A DNA stretch of 64,000 nucleotides from Solirubrobacter sp963792915 (GCA_963792915.1 CAWBYD010000007.1:310001-374000), one strand, 5' to 3'; positions 39,901 through 48,246 are shown, numbered from the stretch's first letter. Notes: generated by a model from the sequence alone, not told the origin. Program-made: numbers and translations.

Positions 39901-42186
39901 GAGCGTCGCGCCGGCCAGCGTCGAGGCCCAGTCGCGCTTGAGCGCCGGGCTGTAGGTGAGCGTGACGCCGCCGCCGACCGACAGCGAGGTGACCGCCTGG
40001 TCATAGCCCGCCCCGCCCGCGACCGCCTTCACGTACGTCCCCTGCGGCACGGCGGCGATCGTGTAGCGGCCGTCGGCGCCGGTCGTGGCCGAGTAGGCGC
40101 CGAGCCCGCTCAGCCCCGCCAGCCCGACCTTCGCGCCGCTGACCGGTGCCCCCGTCACGTCGTCGGTCACGATCCCCGAGATCGTGCCCGTGGGCGTGCC
40201 GGCGGCCGGGGGCGTCGCGAAGTCCTGCCAGGGCGAGCTGTCCTCGCCACCCGTCGACGCCGCGAAGAACCCCATCCCGCGGTTCGCGAACAGCGTCCAG
40301 AGGGCGTTCACGTCGGCGCCGGCGAACAGCGCCTGGTCGGCGAGGATGATCCCGTTGCGGCCGTCCAGGAACGACGGCTCGGGCGGCAGCAGCGCCATCC
40401 CGGACGTGATCAGCGACGCGGCCTTGGCCGAGCCGAGCGCGGTCCGCAGATCCCACAGCGTCTCGGCCCAGATCTCGCCGTCGGAATGGACCTCGGGCCC
40501 GTTGACGATGTGCCCGAAGTCCCCGTACGTGTACCCGCCCGAGCCCAGCGACGGCCGGCCCGGGCACTTCAGCGGGTCCGCGCCGACCGCCGGGCAGTCG
40601 ATCGGCTGCGAGCGCAGCGCCGCCGTCCCGCCCGTGAACTCCTCGTAGGCGCCCAGCGGGAGCTCGCCGGACGCGGCGGTGTCCAGCGTCGGGAACTGGG
40701 CGACGATGAAGTCCTGGGCGTACCAGTCGCTCCACGCCTCGCCCATCGCGCCGGCCTGGAAGGAGTTGAGCGCGCCGAAGCCGCCCGCGTCGGTCACCAG
40801 CCGGTTCGACAGGCCGTGCGTGTATTCGTGGTAGAGCACGGCCGCGTCGTCGCCGCCGTTGACGTCGCGAAAGCTCGACGTCCGGAACAGGTACATCTGC
40901 ATCGTCGGCGACTGGCCGTCGGGCGGCGTGAACATGTTCGCGTTGTTGATGTGCACGCTGTCCGGGCCGGTGGCCGCGCCGTCGTCGGAGTTCAGCTGCA
41001 GCCGGTCGCCGCCCTCGAAGCTCCCCTGGGCGACCCCGAAGCCGATCGGCGCCGAGGCCAGATGGTCGTGGAAGCGGTTGGCGAAGTAGAACGCCTGGGT
41101 CGCGTTCTGCGCGCGGTTGGTGTTCCAGCTGGTGCCGCCGCTCCACGAGCACTGGTGCGCCGCGTCGCAGCCCGTCCCCGTGAACGACGTGAACGGATAG
41201 TTGAACGTGCCGGCAGTGCGGGTGACCTCCTCGCCGGCGTCCGCCACGTCGTTGTCGTTGACGTCGCTGAACGCGTGGGCGTTGTTGCCGTTGAGCGTCG
41301 CCGCGGCGGCGGGGAGCCAGCCGTTGGACTCGAGGTCCACGGGCTGCGCGGTGCCGCCCACCGGGCTGCCCGGATAGCGCTCCCAGACCTGCGCCGGAGC
41401 GTCGGACTTGACCATGTTGGCGCGCTGGAGCACCGCGCCGCTGGCCGCGTCGACCGTCGCGTCATAGACGGCGTCGGGCGCCGTCTGGTAGCGCACCCGC
41501 CAGGCGAGGCGCCCGTCGAAGACGACCAGCGACGCCGCGGTGCCGTCGCTGTAGCGCGTCGCCTGCGCGGTGCCGGACGGGCCGCTCGCGCGCACGACGC
41601 TGCGATGGTCGCCGACGTCGTCCTGCACGGCGCGGACCGCCTCGCCGGCGTCCAGCCCGGGCGTCGCGCTCGCCAGGTCGAGCGCGTGGGCGGGCGAGCC
41701 GAGCACGTTCAGCACGCGCCCGTCCGCGGCCACGTTCACGCGCAGGTCGCTGTCGGCGGAGACGATCCCGTCGACCACCTGGCGCCAGCGGACCTGCGTG
41801 ATCGCGCCCGGCAGCGAGCGCAGCTCGGGGCCGTCGAGCGCGTCGAAGTCCGCCTGCGTGAGCCCGAGCGCGGCCAGATTGGCGCTGACGTAAGCGGCCG
41901 CGATCGCCTCCGGGGCGCGCGCCGACCGACCCGTCAGCGTCCCGTCGAGCCGCGCCAGCACGCGCGGCGTGCCGGTCGAGGCGTCGATGTCGACGACGCC
42001 CTGCGTCCCGAGCGTGCGCTGCAGGGCGCCCGCCTCGGCCCGCACGGGCGCGGGCATGCTGCGCTGGACGAACGCCTGCGGGTCCGCGGCCTGCGCGGCC
42101 GAGCAGCAGCCCAGGCCCGACAGGGCAAGCACGGCGACAGCCACGAAGGAAGATCGCGCAACCCCCGCGCGACGCGCTGGACCCAT
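36931..42186 (-). CDS. Large secreted M36-type (fungalysin-like) metalloprotease with Ig-like and PKD repeats
   Basis: The protein has ~1751 residues from ATG 42186; ATG 42225 is possible but adds a charged stretch before the signal peptide. The signal peptide is RSSFVAVAVLALSGLG...AQA with a likely cut before ADPQ. An FTP/PepSY-like propeptide runs to residue ~230. The zinc site YHEYTHGLSNRL and downstream GEAWSDWYAQDF are M36 hallmarks. These are followed by a carboxypeptidase-regulatory-like domain (ISGIVTDDVTGAPVSGAKV), a discoidin-like domain, seven ~88-residue Ig-like repeats (APDTTI...FTVDT), one PKD domain (DYGDGQTASG) and a C-terminal beta domain. It is an extracellular degradative or adhesive enzyme. 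Confidence 0.88.
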   Translation of the reverse strand: MGPARRAGVARSSFVAVAVLALSGLGCCSAAQAADPQAFVQRSMPAPVRAEAGALQRTLGTQGVVDIDASTGTPRVLARLDGTLTGRSARAPEAIAAAYVSANLAALGLTQADFDALDGPELRSLPGAITQVRWRQVVDGIVSADSDLRVNVAADGRVLNVLGSPAHALDLASATPGLDAGEAVRAVQDDVGDHRSVVRASGPSGTAQATRYSDGTAASLVVFDGRLAWRVRYQTAPDAVYDATVDAASGAVLQRANMVKSDAPAQVWERYPGSPVGGTAQPVDLESNGWLPAAAATLNGNNAHAFSDVNDNDVADAGEEVTRTAGTFNYPFTSFTGTGCDAAHQCSWSGGTSWNTNRAQNATQAFYFANRFHDHLASAPIGFGVAQGSFEGGDRLQLNSDDGAATGPDSVHINNANMFTPPDGQSPTMQMYLFRTSSFRDVNGGDDAAVLYHEYTHGLSNRLVTDAGGFGALNSFQAGAMGEAWSDWYAQDFIVAQFPTLDTAASGELPLGAYEEFTGGTAALRSQPIDCPAVGADPLKCPGRPSLGSGGYTYGDFGHIVNGPEVHSDGEIWAETLWDLRTALGSAKAASLITSGMALLPPEPSFLDGRNGIILADQALFAGADVNALWTLFANRGMGFFAASTGGEDSSPWQDFATPPAAGTPTGTISGIVTDDVTGAPVSGAKVGLAGLSGLGAYSATTGADGRYTIAAVPQGTYVKAVAGGAGYDQAVTSLSVGGGVTLTYSPALKRDWASTLAGATLTQSNGTEFNGIGCGPSYAIDQTQATGWSTVTGSEKFLVVRLPSTIDVTQFAIDPAETCGDGAGSATAGYRIETSPDGTVWTVAQSGTLGPAARHVLNFLTPTAGTSGVRYARVTITSAASGTSVPFVDLTEFGVYGAPSGDHTAPDTTITSGPVGTINVASASFSFSSTEAGSTFECKLDGPGAATGTFASCTSPRAIVGLADGSYTFSVRAFDVAGNPDGTPATRSFTVDTTAPDTTITAGPVGTINVGAASFSFSATEAGSTFECKLDGPGAATGSFAACTSPQSFVALADGAYTFSVRAIDPAGNPDGTPATRTFTVDTAAPDTTIDAGPPAVANQRSVSLGFSASKPGSTFECRLTGPGQTGTFAACTSPASYANLADGSYVFDVRASDPASHADPTPASRAFTVDTAAPDTTIAAAPSALSHEAAPQVTFTATEAGSTFECKLDGPGAATGAFTSCASPRTLGPLADGTYTFSVRATDLAGNTDATPASSSFTVDTAAPDTTITAGPTGTTNVNSPSFSFTATEAGSTFECRLDGPGAATGAYAACASPRAFASLADGTYTFSVRATDAAGNTDGTPATRIFTVDATAPHTTITSGPSGPTNGNRPAFAFSSSKPASTFECKLDGPGAATGTFASCTTPADLGPLGDGAYTLSVRATDPVGNVDPVPATRSFTVDTAAPDTFIDSGPASPVHAGALTFAVRSSEAGTVACALDGAAFGSCTAALRAEDLALGDHVFRAQATDLAGNADASPAEWRFTVANAAPTATLTLDSDTGPAPLTVHATIGGTDPDGDALTYAIDYGDGQTASGPLPAGPLEHRYDASGSYTVKLDVHDARATGTATHVVAVTTPQAGAPVALTLGPPTSLGALVVGVDRDYTATVTATSTAPDRSILTVVDPSTTAPGHLLNGTYALARPLMAQATSAAGSGDVFAALDATPLKLLTYPAAVTNDVSTITFRQTVAATDTLRSGIYAKTLTFTLALDRP
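37605..39475 (-). repeat. Seven ~264-bp tandem coding repeats (Ig-like domains)
   Basis: Each unit encodes APDTTITxGP, then FSFSxTEAGSTFECKLDGPGAATG, TSP, LADGTYTFSVRA, AGNxDGTPATRxFTVDT. Units 1, 2, 5 and 6 are closest; the C-terminal unit (APDTFIDSGP) is the most diverged. Such near-identical repeats are sites for recombination and for assembly collapse. Confidence 0.9.
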
Positions 42187-42246
42187 GAACCCGCCACGAT
42201 CCTGGCGGCGCCCCACGGCCGCCATCGAACATTCGTCCAGGCGCGT

Positions 42247-42684
42247 TCAGGTGAGCGCGCGTCCGTTCGCGGTCAACCGGACGTCGATGTTCCCGCGCGT
42301 GGCGTTGGAGTACGGGCAGACGCCGTGCGCGGCGCGCACGATCTTCTCCGCCAGCTCGGGGTCGTCGATCTGCGGCAGCGTGACGTCGAGCTCCACCCCG
42401 AGCTTGAACCCGCGCTCCTCGGTCGGCGACAGCGAGACCTTGCTGTCGATCGACACGTCCCCGACCTCGGCGCGCTCGCGCCGGCCGATCGCGCCGATCG
42501 CGCCCTCGAAGCACGCCGCGTAGCCGACCGCGAACAGCTGCTCGGGGTTCGTGCCGCCGCCCTCCCCGCCCATCTCGACGGGCGAGCGCAGCTGGACGTC
42601 GAGCTCGCCGTCGGTGGTCCGGCCGTGACCCTGCGCGCGGCCGCCGGTCACCGTGGCCTCTGCCGTGTAAAGCATCTTTGCCAT
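42247..42684 (-). CDS. ohr: Organic hydroperoxide resistance protein (Ohr/OsmC family)
   Basis: A 145-residue protein with both redox cysteines: GYAACFEGAI (peroxidatic) and HGVCPYSNATRGNIDV (resolving), plus GGEGGGTNPEQLFAVGYAACF. Ohr reduces organic and lipid hydroperoxides using lipoylated partners. It is 9 bp downstream of an acyl-CoA ligase gene, which suits protection against fatty-acid peroxides. Confidence 0.93.
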   Translation of the reverse strand: MAKMLYTAEATVTGGRAQGHGRTTDGELDVQLRSPVEMGGEGGGTNPEQLFAVGYAACFEGAIGAIGRRERAEVGDVSIDSKVSLSPTEERGFKLGVELDVTLPQIDDPELAEKIVRAAHGVCPYSNATRGNIDVRLTANGRALT

Positions 42685-42693
42685 CCCGTGAAC

Positions 42694-44259
42694 CTACAAA
42701 GATCCGTCGGCGAGGTGCCCGAACTCGTCGCGCAGGTCGCGCTTGAGCACCTTGCCGCTGGGGTTCTTGGGCAGGCTGTCGACCAGCACCACGTGCTTGG
42801 GCGTCTTGAAGCCCGCGAGCGACGCGCGGCAATGCGCGATCACGGCGTCCGGCGCCAGCGCCGCCGAATCGCGCGGCACGACCGCGGCGACCACGGTCTC
42901 CACCCAGCGCGGGTCCGAGATCCCGAACACCGCGACCTCGGCGACGGCGTCGAGCGTGTAGATCGTCTCCTCGACCTCGCGGCTGGAGACGTTCTCGCCG
43001 CCCGACTTGATCATGTCCTTCTTGCGGTCCACGACGTAGAGGTAGCCGTCCTCGTCGAGCCGGCCCAGATCGCCGGAGTGAAACCAGCCGCCGCGGAACG
43101 CCTCTTCGGTCTTCTCGGGCGCGCGGTAGTAGCCGAGCGTGGCCTGCGGGCTGCGGTGGACGATCTCGCCGACCTCGCCCGGCGCGACGTCGCGGTCCTC
43201 GTCGTCGACCAGCCGCGTCTCGACGTTCAGGCCCGCGCGGCCCGCCGAGCCGGCCCGGCGCACCTGGTCCTCGGGGCCCAGGATCGTGGCCAGCGGCGCC
43301 ATCTCGGTCTGCCCGTAGAAGTTCCACAACCGCACGTCGGGCAGCCGCCGCTGCAGCTCGCGCAGCACCTCGACCGGCATCGCCGACGCGCCGTAGTAGC
43401 CCTTGCGCAGCGACGAGAGGTCGGCGGCGTCGAACGCCGGGCTGCGCAGCAGCGAGATCCACACCGTCGGCGGAGCGAACAGCTTCGTCGCGCCCTCGGC
43501 CTCGATCGCGCGCAGCAGCAGCTCGGGCTGGGGCGCCGGCACGATCACGCTGGTCGCGCCGAGGTAGACGTCGGGGCCGAGGAAGCAGTCGAGCTGGGCG
43601 CAGTGGTAGAGCGGCAGCGAGTGGACCTCGATGTCGTCGGCGGACATCTCGCCGTCGACGATGCAGCTGACGTACTGGGCGATCAGCGAGCGGCTGCTGA
43701 GCTGCACGCCCTTGGGGCGCGCCTCCGTCCCGCTCGTGTACATCAGCCGCAGCGGGTCGTCGTCGGCCACGAGGATCTCGCGCGGGCGCTCGCCGCAGGC
43801 CGCCCAGTCGGCCACCGGCTCCCAGCCGGCGGCGGGTGACGGCCCGATCCAGCCGCGCACCCCAGCCGGCGTCCCGGCGCGCTCGAGCGCGCCCGCGGCG
43901 GCCGGGTGCAGCGATTCCTGGGTGATGAACCCGGTGGCGCCGGAGTGCTCGAGGATGAACGCGATCTCCTCGGCGCCGAGCATGAAGTTGACCGGGACCA
44001 TGACGGCGCCGATCCGCGCCAGCGCGAACGAGACCACGGCGAACTGCCAGCAGTTGTGCGAGAGCAGCGCCACGCGCTCGCCCTGAGCCACGCCGCGGGC
44101 GTGCAGCGACGCCGCCACGCCGTCCACCGCCGCGTCGAATTGCGCGAACGTCCAGCGCAGGTCGCCGTCGACCAGCGCGAGCTTGTCCGGGACGCGGCGC
44201 GCCGAGCGCCGCAGCAGATCCGCAAGGCCCTGTCCGCGCGCCAGCTGCACTGCGTCCAT
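42694..44259 (-). CDS. Acyl-CoA ligase (AMP-binding superfamily)
   Basis: A 521-residue ANL enzyme: MYTSGTEARPKGVQLSSRSL (ATP-binding P-loop; Glu replaces the usual Thr after Gly-Thr), LPLYHCAQLDCFLGPDVYLG, FYGQTEMAP, GWFHSGDLGRLDEDGYLYVVDRKKDMIKSGGENVSSREVE, and KNPSGKVLKRDLR (catalytic Lys). The substrate is a fatty or aryl acid and is not defined by sequence. The 5' region carries a 42-bp near-perfect palindrome, likely an operator. Confidence 0.9.
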   Translation of the reverse strand: MDAVQLARGQGLADLLRRSARRVPDKLALVDGDLRWTFAQFDAAVDGVAASLHARGVAQGERVALLSHNCWQFAVVSFALARIGAVMVPVNFMLGAEEIAFILEHSGATGFITQESLHPAAAGALERAGTPAGVRGWIGPSPAAGWEPVADWAACGERPREILVADDDPLRLMYTSGTEARPKGVQLSSRSLIAQYVSCIVDGEMSADDIEVHSLPLYHCAQLDCFLGPDVYLGATSVIVPAPQPELLLRAIEAEGATKLFAPPTVWISLLRSPAFDAADLSSLRKGYYGASAMPVEVLRELQRRLPDVRLWNFYGQTEMAPLATILGPEDQVRRAGSAGRAGLNVETRLVDDEDRDVAPGEVGEIVHRSPQATLGYYRAPEKTEEAFRGGWFHSGDLGRLDEDGYLYVVDRKKDMIKSGGENVSSREVEETIYTLDAVAEVAVFGISDPRWVETVVAAVVPRDSAALAPDAVIAHCRASLAGFKTPKHVVLVDSLPKNPSGKVLKRDLRDEFGHLADGSL

Positions 44260-44307
44260 GCCCGCAACCCTAGCCGCCGCGAGGCCGGAATCGTCAGCGC
44301 CCCGAGG

Positions 44308-44349
44308 GGCCCGTTGAGAATGGTCGGTCCGACCATTCTTCAACGGGCC
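44308..44349. promoter_or_regulatory. Long palindrome in the divergent promoter region
   Basis: GGCCCGTTGAGAATGGTCGG and its complement CCGACCATTCTTCAACGGGCC face each other across one T, with a single-base bulge. The inner 21 bp (GAATGGTCGG-T-CCGACCATTC) is a perfect palindrome typical in size of TetR-family operators. It sits 49 bp before the acyl-CoA ligase start and 103 bp before the ATP-grasp start. As RNA it would also form a very stable hairpin. Confidence 0.7.
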
Positions 44350-44452
44350 TCTAGGCAAGTGGGCCCCGCATCCCTACCATCACGCCGCCGCCCATCCTCA
44401 GACCACGCCGTGACGCTCACTCGCCTTCTCCACATCGCGCTCCGCCACGGCC

Positions 44453-45682
44453 GTGGAAGCTGAGCTCTTCGTCGAACCCGACCACGTCGTCGTCCCCGCG
44501 CTCGGCACGGTCGTCGGCCTCCCGTCGCTGGACTTCGGGCCGGCGTTCCACCTGCGCAACGACGTCCCGGGACGCGAGTCGCGCTGGCTGTACCTGCTGC
44601 TGGCGCTGCGCGACCCCGACGCGCGCGTCGCGGTCGTCACCTCCGAGCGCGTCGAGCCCGAGGTGGCCGCCTACTACCTCGACCTGATCCCCGAGGCGCG
44701 CGACCCGTGGTCGCGGCTGGCGCTCTTCAGCGTCAACGACCTCAGCCCGCGGCCGCTCGCGGCCAAGCTGCTCGAGCGGCCCGACGTGATCGCCGCGATC
44801 CGCGAGTTCGGCGGCGTGGTGGCGCCGTTCTCCGCGCTCTCGGACACGGATCGCCGGCTCGCGCAGATGCTCGGGCTGCCGGTCCTCGGCCTCGACCACC
44901 GGTTCGCCCGCTACGAGGGCAAGAGCGGCTCGCGGCGCCTGCTGCGCGCCGCCGGCGTGCCGGTCCCGGACGGCTTCGAGGACGTCACCGACGTGCGCGG
45001 CGCGGTCGCCGCGCTCGGCGGCCGGGCCGTGGTCAAGCGCGACTACGGCGTGACCGGCAGCGGCAACACCGTGGTGCTCGAGGGCACGCCGCTGCCCGAG
45101 CTCGACGGCGGCGGCATCGTCGAGGCGCTGATCGACTGCGCCGCGAGCCCCAGCGTGCAGGCCCGGATCGCGCCCGACGGCAGCGTCGACGTGCTCTCGA
45201 TCCACGAGCAGGTGCTCGACGGGCACGCGTTCATCGGCTGCCGCTACCCCGCGCGGGGCGCCTATGTCGACGCGCTGCGCGAGCACGCGGCGAGCGTCGG
45301 GCGCCAGCTCGCCGCCGAGGGCGGCGTCGGGCGCTTCGCGCTGGACTTCGTGGTCGACCGCGAGGGCCGCGCCTACGCGGTCGAGATCAACCCGCGCGCA
45401 GGCGCCACGACGCACCCCTACGAGACCCTGCACGCGCTCGGCGCACGCTTCCTGCGCGCGAGCGACTCCGTGCGCGTCCCCTCGCGCATGGACTGGCGCG
45501 ACGCGGTCCGCCGCGTGCGCGACGCCGGGCTCGCCTGGGACCCGGCGCGGCGCGCCGGCGTCGTGCTCTACATGCTCGGCGCGCTGCAGCGCTCGGGCGT
45601 GATCAGCGTCGTCGCGCTGGGCGGATCGCGCGCCGAGGCCGACGCGCTGTTCGACGCGACGGCCGCCGCGCTGGACGATTGA
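44453..45682 (+). CDS. PGM1-related ATP-grasp ligase
   Basis: The protein has 409 residues. The N-terminal part (ALGTVVGLPSLDF, YLLLALRDPDARVAVVTSERVEPEVAAYYLDLIP, RLALFSVNDLSPRPLAAKLLERPD) matches proteins related to the peptide ligase PGM1 of pheganomycin synthesis. The ATP-grasp core has KSGSRRLLRAAGVPVPDGFEDV, AVVKRDYGVTGSGN and DFVVDREGRAYAVEINPRAGATTHPYETL. ATP-grasp enzymes join a carboxylate to an amine or thiol through acyl phosphate. No precursor-peptide or NRPS gene is near, so the substrate is unknown. It starts at GTG 44453 without a clear ribosome site. Confidence 0.75.
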   Translation: MEAELFVEPDHVVVPALGTVVGLPSLDFGPAFHLRNDVPGRESRWLYLLLALRDPDARVAVVTSERVEPEVAAYYLDLIPEARDPWSRLALFSVNDLSPRPLAAKLLERPDVIAAIREFGGVVAPFSALSDTDRRLAQMLGLPVLGLDHRFARYEGKSGSRRLLRAAGVPVPDGFEDVTDVRGAVAALGGRAVVKRDYGVTGSGNTVVLEGTPLPELDGGGIVEALIDCAASPSVQARIAPDGSVDVLSIHEQVLDGHAFIGCRYPARGAYVDALREHAASVGRQLAAEGGVGRFALDFVVDREGRAYAVEINPRAGATTHPYETLHALGARFLRASDSVRVPSRMDWRDAVRRVRDAGLAWDPARRAGVVLYMLGALQRSGVISVVALGGSRAEADALFDATAAALDD

Positions 45683-45915
45683 GTAGCCCTCACCGGAAAT
45701 ACGGCGGGCCGCTGGCGAATGCACCGGTCGTGTCTGCCCGCGGCGGACGCCGCTCGCATACTGGTGGTACGTGTGCGGCGGCCGCCGCCCGGCCGAGGCG
45801 AAGCCGGTGACGAGCGCTAGCGAGGCAGGTCGGACGGGGCCCGCCAGACCCCGTCGTAGTTGCGTGTGCGGCTACTGAGCTTGCACCGCGGGCGGCGCTC
45901 CGCGAAGCTCGCGCC
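45683..45915. other. 233-bp intergenic region
   Basis: No convincing gene or RNA family is visible. It contains a small GACGGGG/CCCCGTC hairpin (45833-45855), which may end transcription from the ATP-grasp gene, and presumably the promoter of the amidohydrolase. Confidence 0.4.
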
Positions 45916-47424
45916 ATGGCGCTGGGCCCCAAGCAGCCGCCGGAGGCGATCGTCGTGCGCGGGCGCGTCGTCAGCTTCGACCAGCCGGTGCTCGACCACG
46001 GCGCCGTCTACGTCGGCGCCGACGAGCACATCCACGCCGTCCAGGACGCGAGCGCCCCGGCGCCCGCGGGCTTCGCGAGCGCGCGCGTGGTCGAGACCGG
46101 CGGCGCGATCTACCCCGGGCTGATCGACCTCCACAACCACATCGCCTACAACGGCCTCTCGCTGTGGACGCCGCCCGGACGCACGAAGCCCTACACCGCG
46201 CGCACGCAGTGGCCCAACGACAAGAGCTATGACCCGCTGATCTCCGACCCGGGCAAGCTGCTCGGCTACGTCGCCGGCAAGGCGCAGCTCAAGTACGCCG
46301 AGACCAAGGCGCTGCTCGGCGGCGTGACGGCGATCCAGGGCTCGGCCCGCACCGGGCATCCGTACGAGGGCTGGCTGGTCCGCAACATCGAGGAGGAGAC
46401 GTTCACGAGCGGCCGGTCCACCGTCTTCCAGTCGGTGATCACGCTGCACAAGACGCGGGCCGCGGACCCATTCCCCAGCGCGCGCGCCCACACGCAGGAC
46501 GGCAACTCGTTCATCTACCACCTGTCGGAGGGCTCGAGCCCCAACCTGGTCAGCGAGTACGCCGCGCTGCGCGACAACGACTGCCTGCACCCCGGGCTGA
46601 TCGGCATCCACTGCACGGCGCTGGGGCATCCGAACTTCGACGAGTGGTCGCCGCACGGCGGCGCGATCGTGTGGTCTCCGTTCTCGAACCTCTGGCTCTA
46701 CGGCACCACGACCGACGTCGTGGCGGCGCGCGCGGCGGGCATGCGGGTCTGCCTCGGCGCCGACTGGTCGCCGTCGGGCTCCAAGAGCCTGCTCGGCGAG
46801 CTCAAGGTCGCCGACCTGCACAACCGCCAGGCGCTCGGCGGCGCCTTCAGCGCGCAGGAGCTGTGCGAGATGGCCACGTGCAACCCGGCCGACGCGCTCC
46901 AGTGGGGCGACCGCATCGGCCGGCTGAAGGAGGGCCTGCGCGCCGACCTGCTGGTGGTGAGCGACCGCGGCGGCGACCCGTATCGCAACCTGATCGAGAG
47001 CACCGAGCGCGACGTCCGGCTCGTGGCGATCAACGGCTACCCGATGTACGGCAGCGCCGCGCTGATGCGGGCCGCGAATGCCTACGGCGTGTCCGAGCCC
47101 TGCCGGACCGCCGCCGGCCAGCGCCGCATCCGGCTCGTCTATGACTGGATCGAGGATGCCGACTGGGGGTTCAAGACGGTCCTGAGCGAGCTCGCGGCCG
47201 CGCGCGCCGATCCGAAGCGCTATCTCGACACGCGCCCGCACGCGAAGGGCTTGAACGTCGCGCTGCACCTCGACAAGCCGTTCGACGTCCCGAAGGACAT
47301 CAACCTGCAGGCCGTCATCCCGCCGCTGGACTCGCTGACCCACGACGCCGCGTTCTTCGCCGCGGTCGAGGCCGGCGGCTTCCACGGCGGGCAGCTCGAC
47401 GGGCTCGCCGCGTACTACACCTGA
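45916..47424 (+). CDS. Amidohydrolase-superfamily protein
   Basis: A 502-residue TIM-barrel metal hydrolase: AIYPGLIDLHNHIAYN (HxH metal site), IGIHCTALGHPNFDEW, RVCLGADWSPSGSKSLLGELKVADL (metal-binding Asp), then CNPADALQWGDRIGRLKEGLRADLLVV. It resembles the cytosine-deaminase/TRZ-ATZ branch, acting on C-N or C-Cl bonds of cyclic or acyclic substrates. The substrate is not predictable. A palindrome immediately downstream belongs to the next transcription unit. Confidence 0.85.
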   Translation: MALGPKQPPEAIVVRGRVVSFDQPVLDHGAVYVGADEHIHAVQDASAPAPAGFASARVVETGGAIYPGLIDLHNHIAYNGLSLWTPPGRTKPYTARTQWPNDKSYDPLISDPGKLLGYVAGKAQLKYAETKALLGGVTAIQGSARTGHPYEGWLVRNIEEETFTSGRSTVFQSVITLHKTRAADPFPSARAHTQDGNSFIYHLSEGSSPNLVSEYAALRDNDCLHPGLIGIHCTALGHPNFDEWSPHGGAIVWSPFSNLWLYGTTTDVVAARAAGMRVCLGADWSPSGSKSLLGELKVADLHNRQALGGAFSAQELCEMATCNPADALQWGDRIGRLKEGLRADLLVVSDRGGDPYRNLIESTERDVRLVAINGYPMYGSAALMRAANAYGVSEPCRTAAGQRRIRLVYDWIEDADWGFKTVLSELAAARADPKRYLDTRPHAKGLNVALHLDKPFDVPKDINLQAVIPPLDSLTHDAAFFAAVEAGGFHGGQLDGLAAYYT

Positions 47425-47425
47425 G

Positions 47426-47447
47426 TTGGATCTGAATTCGGATTCAA
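47426..47447. promoter_or_regulatory. Palindromic operator candidate before the SDR gene
   Basis: TTGGATCTGAATTCGGATTCAA is an imperfect 22-bp palindrome (18 of 22 positions symmetrical) centred on GAATTC. It lies 13 bp upstream of GTG 47461 and is A/T-rich for this DNA. A TetR-family repressor of the lipid genes is the likeliest ligand. Confidence 0.6.
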
Positions 47448-47460
47448 GTACGCTCGGCCG

Positions 47461-48246
47461 GTGGAACTCGAGAACCGGCACGTCGTCGTCACCGGCGGCG
47501 CGGGCGGGATCGGCAGCGCGCTGGTGCGGCGCTTCGCCGCCGAGGGCGCCCGCGCCGTCGTGGTCGCCGACCTCGACATCGACCGGGCGCAGGCCGTCGC
47601 CGGCGAGATCGGCGGGCTCGCCGTCTCGGTCGACGTCCGCAGCGAGGACTCGATCCGCGCCCTGATCGGCGCGGCGACGGGCGCGCACGGCCCGATCGAC
47701 GTCTTCTTCTCCAACGCCGGCGTCGCCGGCCCGGGCGGCGGGCCCGAGAACGGGACCGCCGCGGAATGGCAGGCGACGTGGGAGGCGAACGTGATGGCCC
47801 ACGTGTGGGCCGCCCGCGCGCTCCTGCCCGAGATGGTCGCGCGCGGCGAGGGCTACCTGCTCAGCACCGCGTCCGCGGCGGGGCTGCTGACGCAGGTGTC
47901 GGCGCTCGCCTACTCGGCCACCAAGCACGCCGCGGTGGCGGTCGCCGAATGGCTGGCCATCAACTACCGCGACGCCGGGGTCCGCGTCTCCTGCCTGTGC
48001 CCGCAGGCGGTCCAGACGCCGATGCTCGAGCTCGCGATGGACGAGCCCGCGGGCGCGGCGGCGCTGCTGGCGGGCGGGGTGATCGAGCCCGCCGACGTCG
48101 CCGAGGCGGTCGTGGCGGGGATCCGCGACGAGCGCTTCCTGATCCTCCCCCACCCCCGCGTGGCCCGCTACATGGCGCACCGCGCCGCCGACCCCGACGA
48201 CTGGCAGGAGCGGATGCGCGCGTTCCTGCGGGAGACACGCCCATGA
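47461..48246 (+). CDS. Short-chain dehydrogenase/reductase
   Basis: A 261-residue classical SDR: VVVTGGAGGIGSALVRRFA (NAD(P)-binding TGxxxGIG), VVADLDI, FFSNAGVAGPGGG (NNAG-type), STASAAGLLTQVSALAYSATKHAAV with catalytic Ser-Tyr-Lys (YSATK), and CPQAVQTPM. The Asp after the second strand favours NAD+. It probably oxidises or reduces a hydroxyacyl intermediate with the acyl-CoA dehydrogenase that follows by ATGA overlap. Confidence 0.92.
   Translation: MELENRHVVVTGGAGGIGSALVRRFAAEGARAVVVADLDIDRAQAVAGEIGGLAVSVDVRSEDSIRALIGAATGAHGPIDVFFSNAGVAGPGGGPENGTAAEWQATWEANVMAHVWAARALLPEMVARGEGYLLSTASAAGLLTQVSALAYSATKHAAVAVAEWLAINYRDAGVRVSCLCPQAVQTPMLELAMDEPAGAAALLAGGVIEPADVAEAVVAGIRDERFLILPHPRVARYMAHRAADPDDWQERMRAFLRETRP

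Noticed and set aside
37174..43839. A 2221-codon open frame on the plus strand opposite the M36 protease, Ohr and ligase genes
   Set aside because: It is Arg/Gly/Val-rich antisense noise of GC-rich codon bias and has no domain. The minus strand carries clear motifs (HEYTH, Ohr cysteines, ANL motifs).
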